Source: Siderastrea siderea
Taxonomy: Eukaryota; Cnidaria; Anthozoa; Scleractinia; Rhizangiidae
NCBI GenBank assembly: GCA_964030785.1
Contig: OZ034979.1
Span: forward strand, 39,094,984 to 39,158,983
DNA: 64,000 nt
Reading direction: 5' to 3'
Each line of letters opens with the position of its first letter. The first letter of the stretch is position 1. Positions 1-11,480 of the stretch are shown piece by piece. Position numbers and translations under genes: made by a program. The notes below the pieces were generated by a model. The model was not told the DNA's origin, ran no database searches, and saw nothing but the letters and a program-made list of their open reading frames with translations.

Positions 1-459
1 GTGCTTCTTTATGTTCAGGGTGTCTCAGAAAGAATTGGTCGCTTATTGAAACAACAATAGATACAAGTTTCATACAAGCCACAAACAATCATCAACAGTT
101 TTTTTCCACGACCAAAGCAGCACTGATAAAACTGACCGTCAATCTTCTGGAATAGTGTACAAAATCGGTTGCAGACAGTGCAATTTTGTATACTATGGCC
201 AAACCGAACGATCCCTTAAGACGCGAGTTTCCGAGCACAAGAAAAGGGTGTCTCGCTGTTCGATCCCAACTCTAAAGTTGCGAGCCATGTCCATGAATGT
301 CATCATCACATGGATTTTGACAACATTAAAGTCGTCGGACATCACCTACATTACAACCAGCACCTTTTTCTAGAAGCTTGGATGTCTGTGAAAGATCCTA
401 ACGCTGGGAATGATCACATAGTCATCCCTGAAGTCTATAAATGGTTAGCACGCATTTAA
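1..459 (+). pseudogene. Penelope-like retroelement, C-terminal GIY-YIG endonuclease remnant
   Basis: This is the 3' end of the coding region of a Penelope-like retroelement; it enters from beyond the left edge. The GIY-YIG nuclease of these elements nicks target DNA for insertion. From about 145 the frame reads GIVYKIGCRQCNFVYYGQTE followed by SLKTRVSEHKK, the expected two-cysteine GIY-YIG start. After about 260 the reading moves to another frame (FDPNSKVASHVHECHHHMDF onward) and runs to a TAA at 457-459 after EVYKWLARI. Upstream (about 15-140) the linker frame is recognisable but holds an in-frame TAG near 58 and further stops near 123-135, so at least two frameshifts and several stops are present. 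It is a dead copy. Family assignment is confident; the subfamily is not known. Confidence 0.85.
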
Positions 460-652
460 GTTGTAATTTACGCAAAGAAACCATTCTTTGTAGTCACGTG
501 CATACAGCACGCGCTACGTTTCGTTACTTTGAAAATTTTTTTTAAATCACGCGTAACAACATCAAGCGATCTTATAACTGATGAAGGCTTAAGAGTTAGC
601 CGAAACTTCTTAGTACCATCAAAAAAGTATGAGTCAGTGACAAACATGAACT

Positions 653-860
653 TTTCTTCAAATAGTGCCGGAGAAGCCAGAGAAAAATCATAAATGGTCG
701 AAGAGGTCAAATACATCAAGAATATAACGACGTTGTTGATTTCCAATCGTACTGCGCGAAGGTTTCAGGTTCCCGAGACGTTATTAGCAAGATAACCCTT
801 TGCACGCAAAGGAGGGCTATTTTTTGAGCCTTCTAGGAGGGTCGCCTTCTGTACCAGTGG
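653..860 (+). repeat. Left copy of a segmental duplication, block 1
   Basis: This block matches 49,036-49,230 in the same orientation. Both contain AGTGCCGGAnAAGnCAGAGA, then a GTCAAATACAT stretch, then GAGCCTTnTA and GGAGGGTCGCCTTC. It is the leftmost of six collinear blocks that together reproduce 49,036-51,915. No gene is seen in it. Confidence 0.7.
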
Positions 861-2320
861 TGGTTGGACACGGCTCGCAAAGCATGATGGGACTATCAAT
901 CGATTCGAGCTCAGTTGCAACGAGCCTTCGTAGTGTGCGGATCTCTAAGAGCAAAAAATACTTCAACTGCAAGAGTTGGAAAATAACAAAGTTGGAAGTT
1001 TCTCCGATTCTTGTGGTCTAATTATCCCTTGTTTACATCTGAATATTTGATGTAACGTTTTAACGGCTGGTTTCATGCGTTGATCGATTGAACGCGTACA
1101 CGTGGAGACTTCAATCCCGGGTTTATCAGGAAATAACTTATATGTGCAAACATCTTAGCATGAATAACTTCTTGGGCCATGAAGGACTTATTTGCAATCA
1201 TCGAAAGTAAAAACACAGTTGCTTGGGTTTCTGAGGTCTTGTAATTGCTACAGTTGTGTGAAATCGTAAGTTTTGACCGATGGATAACCGTTGAGTACGT
1301 GTCATGAAAAACCTTACGAATGTTCGTTTTATAGCATTAAAAAACTGGACAGTCCTTTAACTTCCAGGGTGTCCAAAAGCTTCTGTTTCTCAAAGATACC
1401 ATTGATGCAGGATGTAGTAATCCTGAAGGGCTTGTCTGAAATTATACTTTCACAGCTTAGCTAAATTAAATGAGGCTGTATTAAAATATTATTGTTTAAA
1501 TTGCTAGCTGTCCATATGAATTAATTTGTTTGCTTTTTAAAGTGAAAGTAACTGAGGCTGACAAAATTAGTCTGTGATTGAACGAGAATTCCATTTTCTT
1601 TTACAGCGGACATGGAAATTTGTCTTTAGAAAATTAAACAAAAGTTCTGTTCAGCCTGTATAATGTGTGACAGTTATTATATACAGTGCACCCATATTTC
1701 TTTCTCAACTACTTCAGGGAAAGCATTGACTCATTTACCCACAAGGACCTCAAGCAGAAAATAATTTTTCAACCCTTAATACAGGGTTGCTGGGGGCTCT
1801 GCACTGATTATCACAGCAAAATTATTGAGGTCATAGAGAACCTCTTTAGCCTGGATCCTTTTAGAACTAGTGAACCACATTAGAGCAATACATCCAATGT
1901 CACTTCTACAAATCTGTCAATTCTTTCAATGTTGAGACGTCAATGGCGGATCCAGGGGAGGGGCCAAGGTATTTCCCACCTTTTTCTTCAAAAGAAAATA
2001 GTTAGGCTGCATAAAACAGACAGCAATATACATGAACAAAACAATTATGGGGTTATTCATTTACTCCAGGCTACAACGAGGCAGAGCGCAGATTAGCTTG
2101 TTTGTGTACAACAGCATACTCCACTAAGAAAACATCTGATTTTTTTGTGGACTTACTATAGTCAGAATATAGTACAGAATAATACCAAGATATAACCCTA
2201 CAAAAGTTTTCTATTTTGTTGTCTCCCCTCACCCACTATTAAACCTGGCCTCCACCCTCCATGAAAGTCTGGTCTCACCACTGAGCACCAAGTCTGCCTG
2301 TTAAGTCGAGTAACAGAAAC
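861..2320. other. Intergenic, no gene recognised
   Basis: Only short open frames without family signatures occur here, and many stops fall in all frames. The stretch separates blocks 1 and 2 of the left segmental duplication copy and has no counterpart in the right copy, so it was probably gained on the left or lost on the right. Confidence 0.5.
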
Positions 2321-2328
2321 TTAGGGGG

Positions 2329-2511
2329 TGTTTACATAATACAGGTTTGACTTTCATCCTCTCTTATGGTCCTGTATAATTTTGTTTAGATGACACCAGC
2401 ACAAGATCTCATACCGTTGCGAGTCATATCAGTGCGAGTTCATTCTGGTTGCTGTACCAGATCAAGATTTTCGATCCGGTGCAAAAACTTGTACCATAAC
2501 CATGTAAACAC
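2329..2511. mobile_element. Possible short MITE-like element
   Basis: A GTGTTTACAT repeat at 2329 faces its inverse (ATGTAAACAC) ending at 2511, about 180 bp apart, with no coding potential between. The terminal repeat is only 10 bp and no clear target-site duplication is visible, so this is a weak call. Confidence 0.3.
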
Positions 2512-2811
2512 GATAAGACCACCGATTTTGGTGTGAAATCTGTCTCCTGGAAGACAATTCAGTAGATAGAAAATGAGGATTGGTATCAATTAAAAAATTG
2601 GTGAAGAAAGAGAAAGTTGTGAGTTCAATTAGAAAAGGGATATTTAATCAATTCACAGTTCTCAACCCATTTGCGGGTCTCAATAGCTCTAAATGATATG
2701 AATAACAACCAAACTGACAAATTGAACGAGGTGTTCAATCAATAATTCACAGCTCTCACTCAATAGCTCTGGATTTTATTTCTTACAGTAGACCCCAATA
2801 AATTGACCCAA

Positions 2812-2826
2812 CCCCCCCCCCCCCCC
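2812..2826 (+). repeat. Poly-C tract
   Basis: An uninterrupted run of 15 C. Such tracts are prone to length error in sequencing and can form i-motif or G-quadruplex structures. Confidence 0.95.
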
Positions 2827-3003
2827 TATACCTGCTCACAACTATATTGAACTGAAAATATTTTTATTTTTTTCTTTGGTTGATGTTGCTCACTTCTTTG
2901 CTATTGGCTATCTCAAATTCTTGATATCTGAAACAATTTTTGGTCTCTCTTGTGTGTCTAAGATAGCACTGTAAAGTTCCAATCTGAGTTACTGATCGAT
3001 ACT

Positions 3004-3760
3004 CAGACCCGTAGCCAGTATTGAGGCAACCGAGGCAGTTGCCTGGGTAAAACTTTTCCCTTATTGTTAAAAACCTAAATAGAAAAATAAAATATTTAAT
3101 AATAGAACATGTTTCTGGCAGTAAACCACGCCAACGGTGCCTTAAAGTGTGATAACCTCAGTTAATACTTCACTTATGTGCTGGTCGTGAGCCCAACAGT
3201 TTCTCCAGTGGGTCAGCGTATACAGCCTCCAGCCTCGTTACCGATTCAAGACGTGGTCAAAATCAATAATGGCCACAGACCGCCTGAAAGGTCTTGCCCT
3301 TACATACGTTTACGACATCACTCCAGAGCCGTTGCAAATATTGCAAAAATGGGACACAAGTGGTCAGAGGAGAATTGCTTTAGCTTTCTCCAAATAAAAG
3401 CGACGCCTTTATTAGAGGGTACACTTTAGCAGTATAACACTTGAACTGGTGCACTTAACGAGATTGATATGTTTTCCGGTGTCTCGAATGCTGAAATAAC
3501 ATTTCAGAGCTTCTAAAATTTCCTTTCTTAATAAAACTGTGGAAATTTTAAAGAGAAGAACTGATAACAAACATAAATGCTGTTAAAGTTAGTTTGGATT
3601 TTGATTATGTTTGGGAGAAAATACCACCAGGAAATCGCTAAAAATGGCATTTCCGATCGAGCGTCTAGATTTCGAAATTTTCTGGGGGCCCCCCTAAACA
3701 CTAACGCCTTCGGCGATTTGCAATTACCTCGGTTATCAGAAACGTCTGGCTACGGCCCTG
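3004..3760 (+). mobile_element. Degenerate hAT-type DNA transposon remnant
   Basis: The left end begins CAGACCCGTAGCCAG and the right end, read on the other strand, begins CAGGGCCGTAGCCAG. Both share a second match (AACCGAGG, 25-30 bp inside). CAG-beginning inverted termini of this style are typical of the hAT superfamily. GATACT lies just outside each end, compatible with a worn 8-bp target duplication but not exact. Inside is a short open tail resembling the C-terminus of a hAT transposase. At about 757 bp the element lacks nearly all of the transposase, so it is an internally deleted copy. Confidence 0.6.
3269..3397 (+). pseudogene. hAT transposase C-terminal fragment
   Basis: A 42-codon stretch reads MATDRLKGLALTYVYDITPE and ends in TAA at 3395-3397. 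The pattern (short hydrophilic start, GLALxYVYDIxPEPLQILQKW, basic residues before the end) matches the extreme C-terminal tail after the hAT dimerisation domain in ZMYM/TTF-type hAT proteins. The expected upstream serine- and arginine-rich dimerisation motif is not readable in any one frame. It sits inside the CAG-terminated element. No catalytic residues are present, so it is non-functional. Confidence 0.55.
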
Positions 3761-5303
3761 ATACTGATTTTTTTCTTAGCTTTCTCAGTGGTTCACTGCA
3801 CAGAGGTTGTAAGTTAAGAACCTTAAGGCTGCTGCTTAGGGGATCTTAGAACACCAATCCACAACAGATGGTTTGACAAAATATTAAGTCCCTAAAGCCC
3901 TAACAGTTTTGGTCACTTGAGCAAATAAAATGTGATTCTTGAAAGTTTGTTGTATACAGGCAACAGAGCAGACTGAAGAAACCACTTTGCCTCTTAACCT
4001 AAAGACAAAAAAAAACAAAGAAGGGAAAACAGTCAATTGGGATGCCACACCATGCTGCTGATACTTCTCATAATTAAAACATTAAAATATTCGAACCAAA
4101 ATACGACGATCACTCGCGTTATTTCGCGGGTAATTTTAACATCTCGCAGCGTGAGAGAGTAATATTGGAGAGAAAATTCGACAACTTAAACAACGCGTAA
4201 TTTTCAAACTAGAGGGGCGCTATCGGGCGCTATATGATTTTATAAAAGCACATTTATCCCCCTGGATCTTGGTGTAAAATGAACGGTTTTAAATTTTCGG
4301 GTTAGCCTACAATGTGAGACCTACTCAAATATCATGAAAGCACACGATGCTCGATCCGCCTACAACGAAATTGTGCTCAAACTTGACTTACAAAAGATGA
4401 TCAGATCTAAAAATTTCAAGACATCTAGATACATACCAATCCTAATTATTCTTGTTAAATGTAAGTTGCATTGAGGACAGACAGCACGTTAAAATGATAA
4501 GAAGTGAAGCTCACATTTCCGTCAAAGGCCGCCATGTTGATTTCACGTCCTGGTTAAGAGACTGCTCGTGATTGGCTAATATAAGGATCCACCAAGCCTT
4601 TCGGGCGGTGTCCAACCACCACTGGACTAGTACCTTCGCCCAGTATGGTTTCATACTGACAGAATAGGTGTTCCTACCCCGCCGTTCATGATGGGGTCTA
4701 GTATACATTTTTCTTCGGGTTTTTTTGTTGGTCACTTGCCCCAGACTGCCGGTTATTGCTCGGCCAAACAAATCTTCGTCGCAAACGTTCGGTAAACATA
4801 AGCATTTTTTTCAGTCGTTTAGCGTCGATTAGCCAAAAATTTCATGAAAGTCGACGTAGAAAATTTCTAGGGATGCAATTGCATAAAATCTCTTCGACGA
4901 GAGCGAGGACGAAGATGCTAGCAAGGCTTTGAAAGTCACCGATTCGAACTTGTTATTTTCGTTGGTTGCCAAACAAACAAGGTTAAATATTCCACAGTGA
5001 ACTGCAAGTATTTTTGGCAATTTTGTTTTGCTTCGCCAAAATCTTTAGAAAATTTGTGTAGAAAAGTACAAGGAATTCAATGAAGTTAAATTCTCTTCGA
5101 CGTCATTCAAACTCATGCAGAAGCCGATCCGGGGAAGTTCTGTTGCGTGTGCCAAATCACTCATCGAATCATGGCCTGAAAATTGTTTCTTACCTTTTTT
5201 TTTCGGTAGATACCCGTATCTTTTATATTTTAGGATAATTTTGTCTCAATCAATAAATCTATTTGAATTTAAAGTTCCATTGTTATTCAGAATTACGCTG
5301 AGA
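3761..5303. other. Intergenic; holds block 2 of the segmental duplication
   Basis: No gene is recognised. Positions 4622-4678 (GCCCAGTATGGTTTCATAC and flanks) match 49,264-49,314 and form the second collinear block of the left duplication copy. The rest has no counterpart in the right copy. Open frames here (for example 4511-4771 minus) show no family signature. Confidence 0.5.
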
Positions 5304-6613
5304 TAGCCTGCGAACAAGCTTTCGGGGGCTGGGGGCTGAGGAGGGAAAAGAGCGAGAGCTTGCAACGACGTCTCAGGAATTTAAATTCCGCCTCCAGTGC
5401 CCGCTGCGGCTCCCCGTTGTCTGAGCTGTCAGATTTTGGCCAATCAGCGCAAACCGGAAACGAGCCTTTAAATCTGAAATTTGCGATCAAATTATTCGTC
5501 GAACGTCACAAAACGTCAACAGTTCAACTTGTAAAATTATAAATTGTAGCCTAAAGCCAAATTTCTTCTCTTTCTTTTTTCGATTTTATTGTACCAGTAA
5601 AAGGGCTTTCGATTATTTATAGCATTTTGGCGGCTTTTTAATTACCAAGAAATCAAAGATTGTTCGTGTTCGTAAGCTAGCCTCCTCTGCGCTACTCAAA
5701 ATATTCAGCGAGCGCTCACAGAATATGATTTACAAGCGAATCTATTGTTGGATTATAAAGGTTTAATTGGGTATTTTTGACTTTCCCATCGCCAAAAAAC
5801 ACAGAAAGCAAACGCATCGAAGGCGGGAATGTTTCCAAAACTCAATCACGCCGCGCTGTGATCATCCCCCCGAACCGTACTTAGTTTTTTCAAAAATTAG
5901 CGCTAGATAAAGTGATAACGTTTCACATTCCTTTCAGATAGAAGAAACTCTTTTGTTAACAGCTTTTATTTTCTTCGTTATCATCGCACAGGATGGTGTT
6001 CATTTCAATTTTAAATATACACGAATTGCCATGAAAACAAAACGTTCTGAAGATAGTTGACTAAATCACTAGCGGATCTGATTTTCAAATTTTCTGTTCG
6101 CAAACCGGTAATTCTTCCTCCTCCTTTTCTTTATGGTGAAAATCGAAGTGTTGTTCTTAGGCATCGAAGGCTCTCAAGCTTTCGCTTTAGCGTCCCTACG
6201 ACAATGCAGATCGAGTCCGGTTGTCGCATTAATTTAATTAAAGACCAAAACATTTCAGCGCGGGAAGAACCGAAATATCGGCGAATAAGTTTGACCAGCC
6301 TTCAATCTATTGGACATCTTTTGCTTGACATCTTTGCATGATGATTTCTTTGATAAGCGTGACTTTTTCGGTACTTCCACCCGAAGGAGAGCGATGAACC
6401 GCAAAAAAAAAAGAGTCCTAGCGTTGTCTTCTTCGCGACAAGCGCGAAGATTGATGACGTCGTTACCAAATTAAATCTCCACCAATCAGCATTTTGCATC
6501 GACTTTTTCGTTGCAGAAATTCAAATTCCTGAGACGTCGTTGCAAGCTCTTGTTTTCTCCCCACCCCCACACTCCACCCTCCGAGCGCCCGCCGACAGCT
6601 TGCTCGCAGGCTA
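5304..6613. mobile_element. Foldback element with long imperfect inverted ends
   Basis: The left end starts TAGCCTGCGAACAAGCT and continues to AGAGCTTGCAACGACGTCTC and AGGAATTTAAATT. Read on the minus strand from 6613, the right end gives TAGCCTGCGAGCAAGCT and the same downstream words. The arms span roughly 5304-5395 and 6515-6613, with a GC-rich stretch between the shared words that differs. CTGAGA lies near both outer edges and may be a target duplication. The inner 1.1 kb has no recognisable transposase. It is a non-autonomous foldback or MITE-like insertion, or two inverted copies of one short dispersed repeat. Confidence 0.55.
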
Positions 6614-6965
6614 ACACTGAGATGTCAGTTCGTTTTAATAAACGTGACGTAACCCCGAGACGTGGAAATAAGAAGAAGAACTGAGTCACACTATGGTCAA
6701 AATATTTCGTCACGTTCTTCTTCGCGAAGGCTAGAACAGGTGGTTGACCAGGGAATGAGGGATAGGAAAGGGGTTCATACTATCAGGGATTCATATTATC
6801 ACAGGGAGAAGGGTGCGCAGAAGAGGGGGAATGGCAGCAAACACGTCAAAGGTACGATAAATCACCAATTTGGGCTCGTATCTTGAGTGAACGTAATATA
6901 TTTTGCATCTTGAGGGCAGGGAGAACAAAGGCGGGGTCTAATGCCCCTGGGGCTTTTCTTGTTAC

Positions 6966-7510
6966 TCGCTTGTCTCCAGGAAACTAACCTCATCTTAAAA
7001 AAATTTTTCATTTATCGACCCAGATTGATTTTCACTTCTTTGTTATTATTACGTTTAAGATATACTGCCGAATGAAGCTTAAGGCTTAGCATACAGTATC
7101 ATTTCAAATAGTTTGAAAACCTTGTGGTAAAATGTGGAGGGCCACAAGATTTCAGTGAAATGAAGATGTGACCATCGCAGTTGTAAGTGTTTGCGATCTC
7201 AACAAAATGAAACGAGTTTAATAAAAATTGCAGACGTTCATGATAGGTGTTGTGAGTTTATGTTAATCTGTCCAGTTAACAGAAAACGAATACAATAGAG
7301 AAACCCTTTTAACGTGGTTTAATTTCAACTTGCAAGTGCCTGAGTCTGAGGACTAGTCTTGTTCAAGAATTGAACATTTTTAAAGGAATACATTGGAGCG
7401 GAATTCCAGCGTACGTCTTAAGAAAATTCCCTCGATAAAAGAATTGAGTTGGTATATATTTCATCATGCAGATTATAGCTGCCGTCTTAGCAAGTTCAAC
7501 AATTCTTAAT
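6966..7510 (+). repeat. Left copy of segmental duplication, block 3
   Basis: It aligns collinearly with 49,328-49,860. Shared words include CTTGTCTCnAGGAAAC, GATATACTGCCGAATGAAGC, GTGTTGTGAGTTTATGTTAA, TTTAATTTCAACTTGCAAGT and GCCGTCTTAGCAAGTTCAAC. Small indels and substitutions are scattered through it. The open frame on the minus strand here (7363-7758) is not conserved in the right copy and is not taken as a gene. Confidence 0.8.
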
Positions 7511-8420
7511 TGCTGCGAAGCCACCAGGCTTCGCAGGGAAAAAATAATTTGCTGCATGTGCTGGAGGACGTTGGCGTAGAAATCTTCTAACATTGATTTT
7601 TTCACGAAACTTTTGCTACAGCTAGGTAATGAGCTACTACTTTCAGAAATTTGAAAAAGAAAAAAATTGGGGTCACCGACTTCGTTTCGGAGATAAGATA
7701 TTTGAAAAGACCACCCTAATTTTGCAAAATCGGTCTTCTTTATTCGATATGGCCCCAATGTCCGTAAGTTAAAAAATATTGCAGATGAATCCCTAGAAAG
7801 TTATTCAACCTTCTTTAAACGACAGCATTTGCAAACCCTGACAGCCGCACGTTGGTGGGATTTGATGTAGCGTGTGTAGAAAAAATGGGAAAATTTCTAA
7901 CTTCCTCAATTGATTTTTTGTTTTTTTTTGCCAATCTGTCGAGAATTGGAAAAGAAAGTTATCTATCGAAAAAAAAGTAGGGCTCACTGATCATTTAAGC
8001 GAGTAAAATGCAGGCAAAGTTAACGCTGCTGTGAATTACTTTCAAGCATTTAATTTCGCAATTAATTTCGTCGTCCGTGCGAAACGCACGGGCGCTTTTG
8101 TAGACTATATTCCAATCGAAAGCACCCATATGTTAATTTTGTATTTCTACTAGTATAAGTAATTTGTTGTTCATATTTTTCAAGCACATGATTTTTAGAG
8201 CTAAGCAAGAAGTGTGAAACAATAAATCGTCTCTAGTTCGTATTTGGAAATTGCGAGACTTGTTTAATTTATCTTGAGACAAACGCAACGTCTACCATCC
8301 CAATTTGTGTTTAGATTTTTACTTTAGTGCGCGCGCTCGTGCATGACGTGGCGTGACATTGCGACATGAATTACGTGCGTAGTGAGGATGCGCAAAAGCA
8401 ATTGTGAAATATGACTACAA
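7511..8420. other. Intergenic, no gene recognised
   Basis: AT-rich sequence with no coding signature. The duplicated copy on the right has different sequence of about 400 bp at the corresponding place (49,861-50,265). Confidence 0.5.
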
Positions 8421-9535
8421 ATTAATTGGCATGCTTTGACATTTATTTCTGTTCAAGCTCAGTTGAAAATTTTACCAGATAAAAGCTGTTTTTTGTCCTA
8501 CAACAAAGTCATTCAGAGCCCCCAGGTTTTTTTTTTTAATTTTATTTTCCGAGTCGTCGTGTTTTGAGCAAAGCCGTGAATTCGTGTTCAATTATGTATT
8601 ATTTTTGCGCACAACGGAACGGTCTGTAACATTGTTTGGTTTTCGTGTATAAATCATGTAATTTCAATTAACCTAACTACAGTCCATACCTACTCGAGTA
8701 TCACTCAGGGAAAATATTAGCCTTCACGTGGCTGCGGAGATTGCAGTGTACACCCAGTCAGACTGAAGCCTTCATAATGCACGGTCGATGGTCGATGTGA
8801 GTAATTTTCAATGCTGACGATACTATGGTAAAGGATCATTTTCAGTGGATTAGGACGATACTGTCCCGATGCCGATTATCTTTCAATTGTCAGAATTGAC
8901 ACGATAACAAATATAACGATGTGTTTTCACTAGTAAGATTGAATCGATATTTTACCGCATGCAGGGAAGCTCAGCCATTAAATATCCTGAAACCACACAT
9001 ACGGCTAGAATAGCGAAGATAAAACGGGATATATTTAACATGGTGAACAGGAAAAAAAATGGAAAACAAAAATATTGAGCGATTTGTAATGGCTCCAAGA
9101 CTGAGCCTACCAAACAAAGTTAAATATTGGGGATGATTTACCCGGTAGAACGCACTTACCGTAACGAAAGTCTTGAGTTCCATCCTTGTGAAAGTAGACA
9201 AACACAAGAAACTGTAAAATCGCAAAAAGTGCACACACGACAAAACACAGCACCTGAGTCCTTGAGGTCATAGTTGTTGTAAGAGATTCCGACTCTGGGG
9301 TAAGTTGCATAAAACCTAACACCGAGCGTAACTGCTAACGTCAGACGTTAAAATAGATACTTTGACCGGAGTGAACGTCTGACGTTAGAAGTTACACCAG
9401 ACGTTAAATTTTATGCAATTCGCCCCTGAAGCGCTTAGACGCATAAATACATGATCCATGGTGTCATGGCTACAATATTTTAATAGAGATTTAAAAGACA
9501 ATGGCGTGGCCGCTGTGTCAGGAGAACTAACAATT
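8421..9535 (+). repeat. Left copy of segmental duplication, block 4
   Basis: It aligns with 50,266-51,225 in the same orientation. Both start with AATTAATTGGCATGCTTTGA, share CAGTCAGACTG and AATTTTCAATGCTG, contain a membrane-anchor first exon on the minus strand, and end with GAACTAACAATTA. The left block has an extra stretch around 9,295-9,425. Confidence 0.85.
9160..9271 (-). CDS. First exon of a paralogous membrane-anchored oxidoreductase gene (transmembrane anchor)
   Basis: ATG at 9271-9269 opens 37 codons plus one base and stops at a consensus donor, G|GTAAGTGC. The product is a short head (MTSRTQV), a single hydrophobic span (LCFVVCALFAILQFLVFVYF) and a polar stem HKDGTQDFRY. It therefore looks like a signal anchor of a type II, Golgi/ER-type protein. 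It is paralogous to the exons at 50,982-51,090 and 51,380-51,497, sharing the tail G(T/A)QDFR and the phase-1 donor. The frame is open further upstream (to 9322), but the start is chosen because the right-hand copy begins at the same ATG. Its oxidoreductase exon is not in the window; if present it should lie left of position 1. Confidence 0.6.
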
Positions 9536-11043
9536 AAGCCTCATTTTCTATGATAAATGATATTTGCTCGTCACATTTTCATATGACAAACGAAAGCTTG
9601 CTTGCCAGTTTGCATTCGTCAAATGTGAAATTTGCACGTGTAGATGGGTCATCAAAGAAAATTTGTCACAGATTTGTGAAAAATTAGTTCCCAGTTCCTT
9701 CATGCATGCGTTTTTTGGAGCTTTTATCTTGCCTAACCAAGTCATTTAACCGTTTCTGGCAATTTCTCTGCTTTAAGGAGCATTTTTACACTAGGAGCCT
9801 CAATTTTCCATGGTCCATGCGGACTCAAGCACGCATTTTCAGCTGCATGTCGCAATAAAACTACTGTTACCGAGCCCAACGTTATAATTTAACTTGCCTC
9901 TTTTTTCCGGCTTTCCCTTCTACCGCATTTGCTGTTCCGCTGTCCAAAAGTCATTGCCGGCACACAAATAAGGAAATTAATTTTTTTCCGAAGCATTTTT
10001 CCGGTCCGGAATCCGGAATCCTTGAATTTGATTGGCTGTTGACGCGCGTTCCGCCGGTCCAGTTTTTTCCTATCCGGACCGGTTTTGTTATGGTAACCGC
10101 GCGAATTAACCGCGCGAAAACCATTGAATGAAAGTTGAAAAACAACATACCTCGGTTGAACTCGAGAATTTTTTTATTTACGGCTCAAAGATGCGACTCT
10201 TTTGGCAAGTCACAATTCTTGTGTGCGTTGTAAATGGAAAGTTCAACAAGGAGGGGAATAAAAGACTTTGAAATACCTTCAAAAGGCAAGTACTCGTTTT
10301 AATTTTGTGTAGCTTAGCATGGCGGTTGGTGAGTTTGTTGTTGAATTCACTTAACACAGCAGTTTTAGTTTTTAAATTGCGATCGCCACAATGCCTTTTG
10401 ACTCCGATATTAACTTTAATGACTTCGTTTTTCAATTTTTTCTCTTAAATTAACGAGGTTCGGTATATTTTCATTCAAGAAATTGTGCAGGCTTAAACTG
10501 GAATTTTGCTTTTTCATCTGTCGTAAATAAAGATAAGCTTAAAAGCCAGCGCACCGTTCGGTTTGGTTAAAACTGAGATCAAACCGAACGATTTCGCTAA
10601 ATAATTAAATTGTTTATATCCAAAGAACCAGCACATACGTTTTCAGGTACGAAGCAAAACATAAAAAGAAAGTAATTAGGCTGAACAGAAATGCTTTTCG
10701 AAGTATAATATTCTCTTTCATTTTTTACGCAAGGGCAATTAAACCTGTCCTAACGATTGAGTCCTTTGTTTTTGTATTTAGTAAGCTTAAGCTTAATTAT
10801 AAGTATTTAATTGGGTTGTTTATCCCTATGCCGGGCAGGATTTTCCATCTGCGTGTCTGTGCGTGTTGATACGATAGTTTCTAGTCGAGAATATTACACT
10901 TTTAAAGTTTTAAAAAAGTTTGAAGTGTTTATGAGTACATTCGCTCCACGGTTTCCTGCCATTTGACTCAGTGAAACTTACGCCCGTTCTGACAACCTTT
11001 CAAGATTAATCTGCAAACTCGCAAATGTTGGGAAAAAAATAAA
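9536..11043. other. Intergenic, absent from the right duplication copy
   Basis: No gene is recognised. It holds a GC-rich patch at 9,990-10,120 with self-complementary words (CCGGTCCGGAATCCGG; CCGCGCGAATTAACCGCGCG). An ATGGCGGTTG followed by GTGAGT occurs at 10,319-10,334 but nothing supports it as an exon. The right copy joins directly across this interval (51,225 to 51,230), so this 1.7 kb was gained on the left or lost on the right. Confidence 0.5.
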
Positions 11044-11193
11044 TATGTTATTTACCTGCCTAGGTCGGTCCGTATAGGGAAAAACTGTGCCCTTGGTCTT
11101 GAGTACGGCCCTCGGCCTGCGGCCTCGGGCCGTACTCAAGACCGCGGGCACAGTTTTTCCCTATACGGACCTCCCGGCCCGTAAATAACATAT
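11044..11193. repeat. Near-perfect 150-bp palindrome
   Basis: The sequence reads outward from TATGTTATTTAC on the left to GTAAATAACATA on the right. The inner arms GTCCGTATAGGGAAAAACTG and TTGAGTACGGCC(CT)CGG have exact or nearly exact inverses, and only about 3 nt lie at the centre (near 11,119). Mismatches are concentrated at 11,057-11,068 versus 11,171-11,180. It would extrude as a single hairpin of about 70 bp. It is probably a foldback MITE; no coding capacity. Confidence 0.85.
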
Positions 11194-11282
11194 ATTTGTC
11201 AAAGAAAAATTGTTCACCCACGTACACGGTCAAATCATTTGTCATAGAAAATTTGCTCGTGTGGATGAGGCTTTAAGGAGTT

Positions 11283-11480
11283 TATAATCTCTTCATGACC
11301 ACTAGCCGGGCAATTAAACGCTGAGACTTTAGTTTCAGACTAAGTTTGTTCGAGGCGGTAGTTTTAACACGTCAAAACATTTGAAATAAGGAAGAACTAA
11401 CCATAACGAAAGTCTTGAGTTCAATACTTGTCAAAATGGAAAAGAATAAGCTGAAAATGTGAAACAACCAAAGTCTAACT
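11283..11480 (+). repeat. Left copy of segmental duplication, block 5
   Basis: It aligns with 51,230-51,470: shared CTTCATGACCAC(T/C)AGCCGGG, TTCGAGGCGGTA and CGAAAGTCTTGAG. It carries a decayed version of the second membrane-anchor exon. Confidence 0.8.

Noticed and set aside
7363..7758. 131-codon minus-strand frame.
   Set aside because: It lies partly in the duplicated block, is not open in the right copy, and has no family signature.
10319..10334. ATGGCGGTTG followed by GTGAGT as a tiny first exon.
   Set aside because: Ten coding bases and a chance donor, with no partner exon identified.
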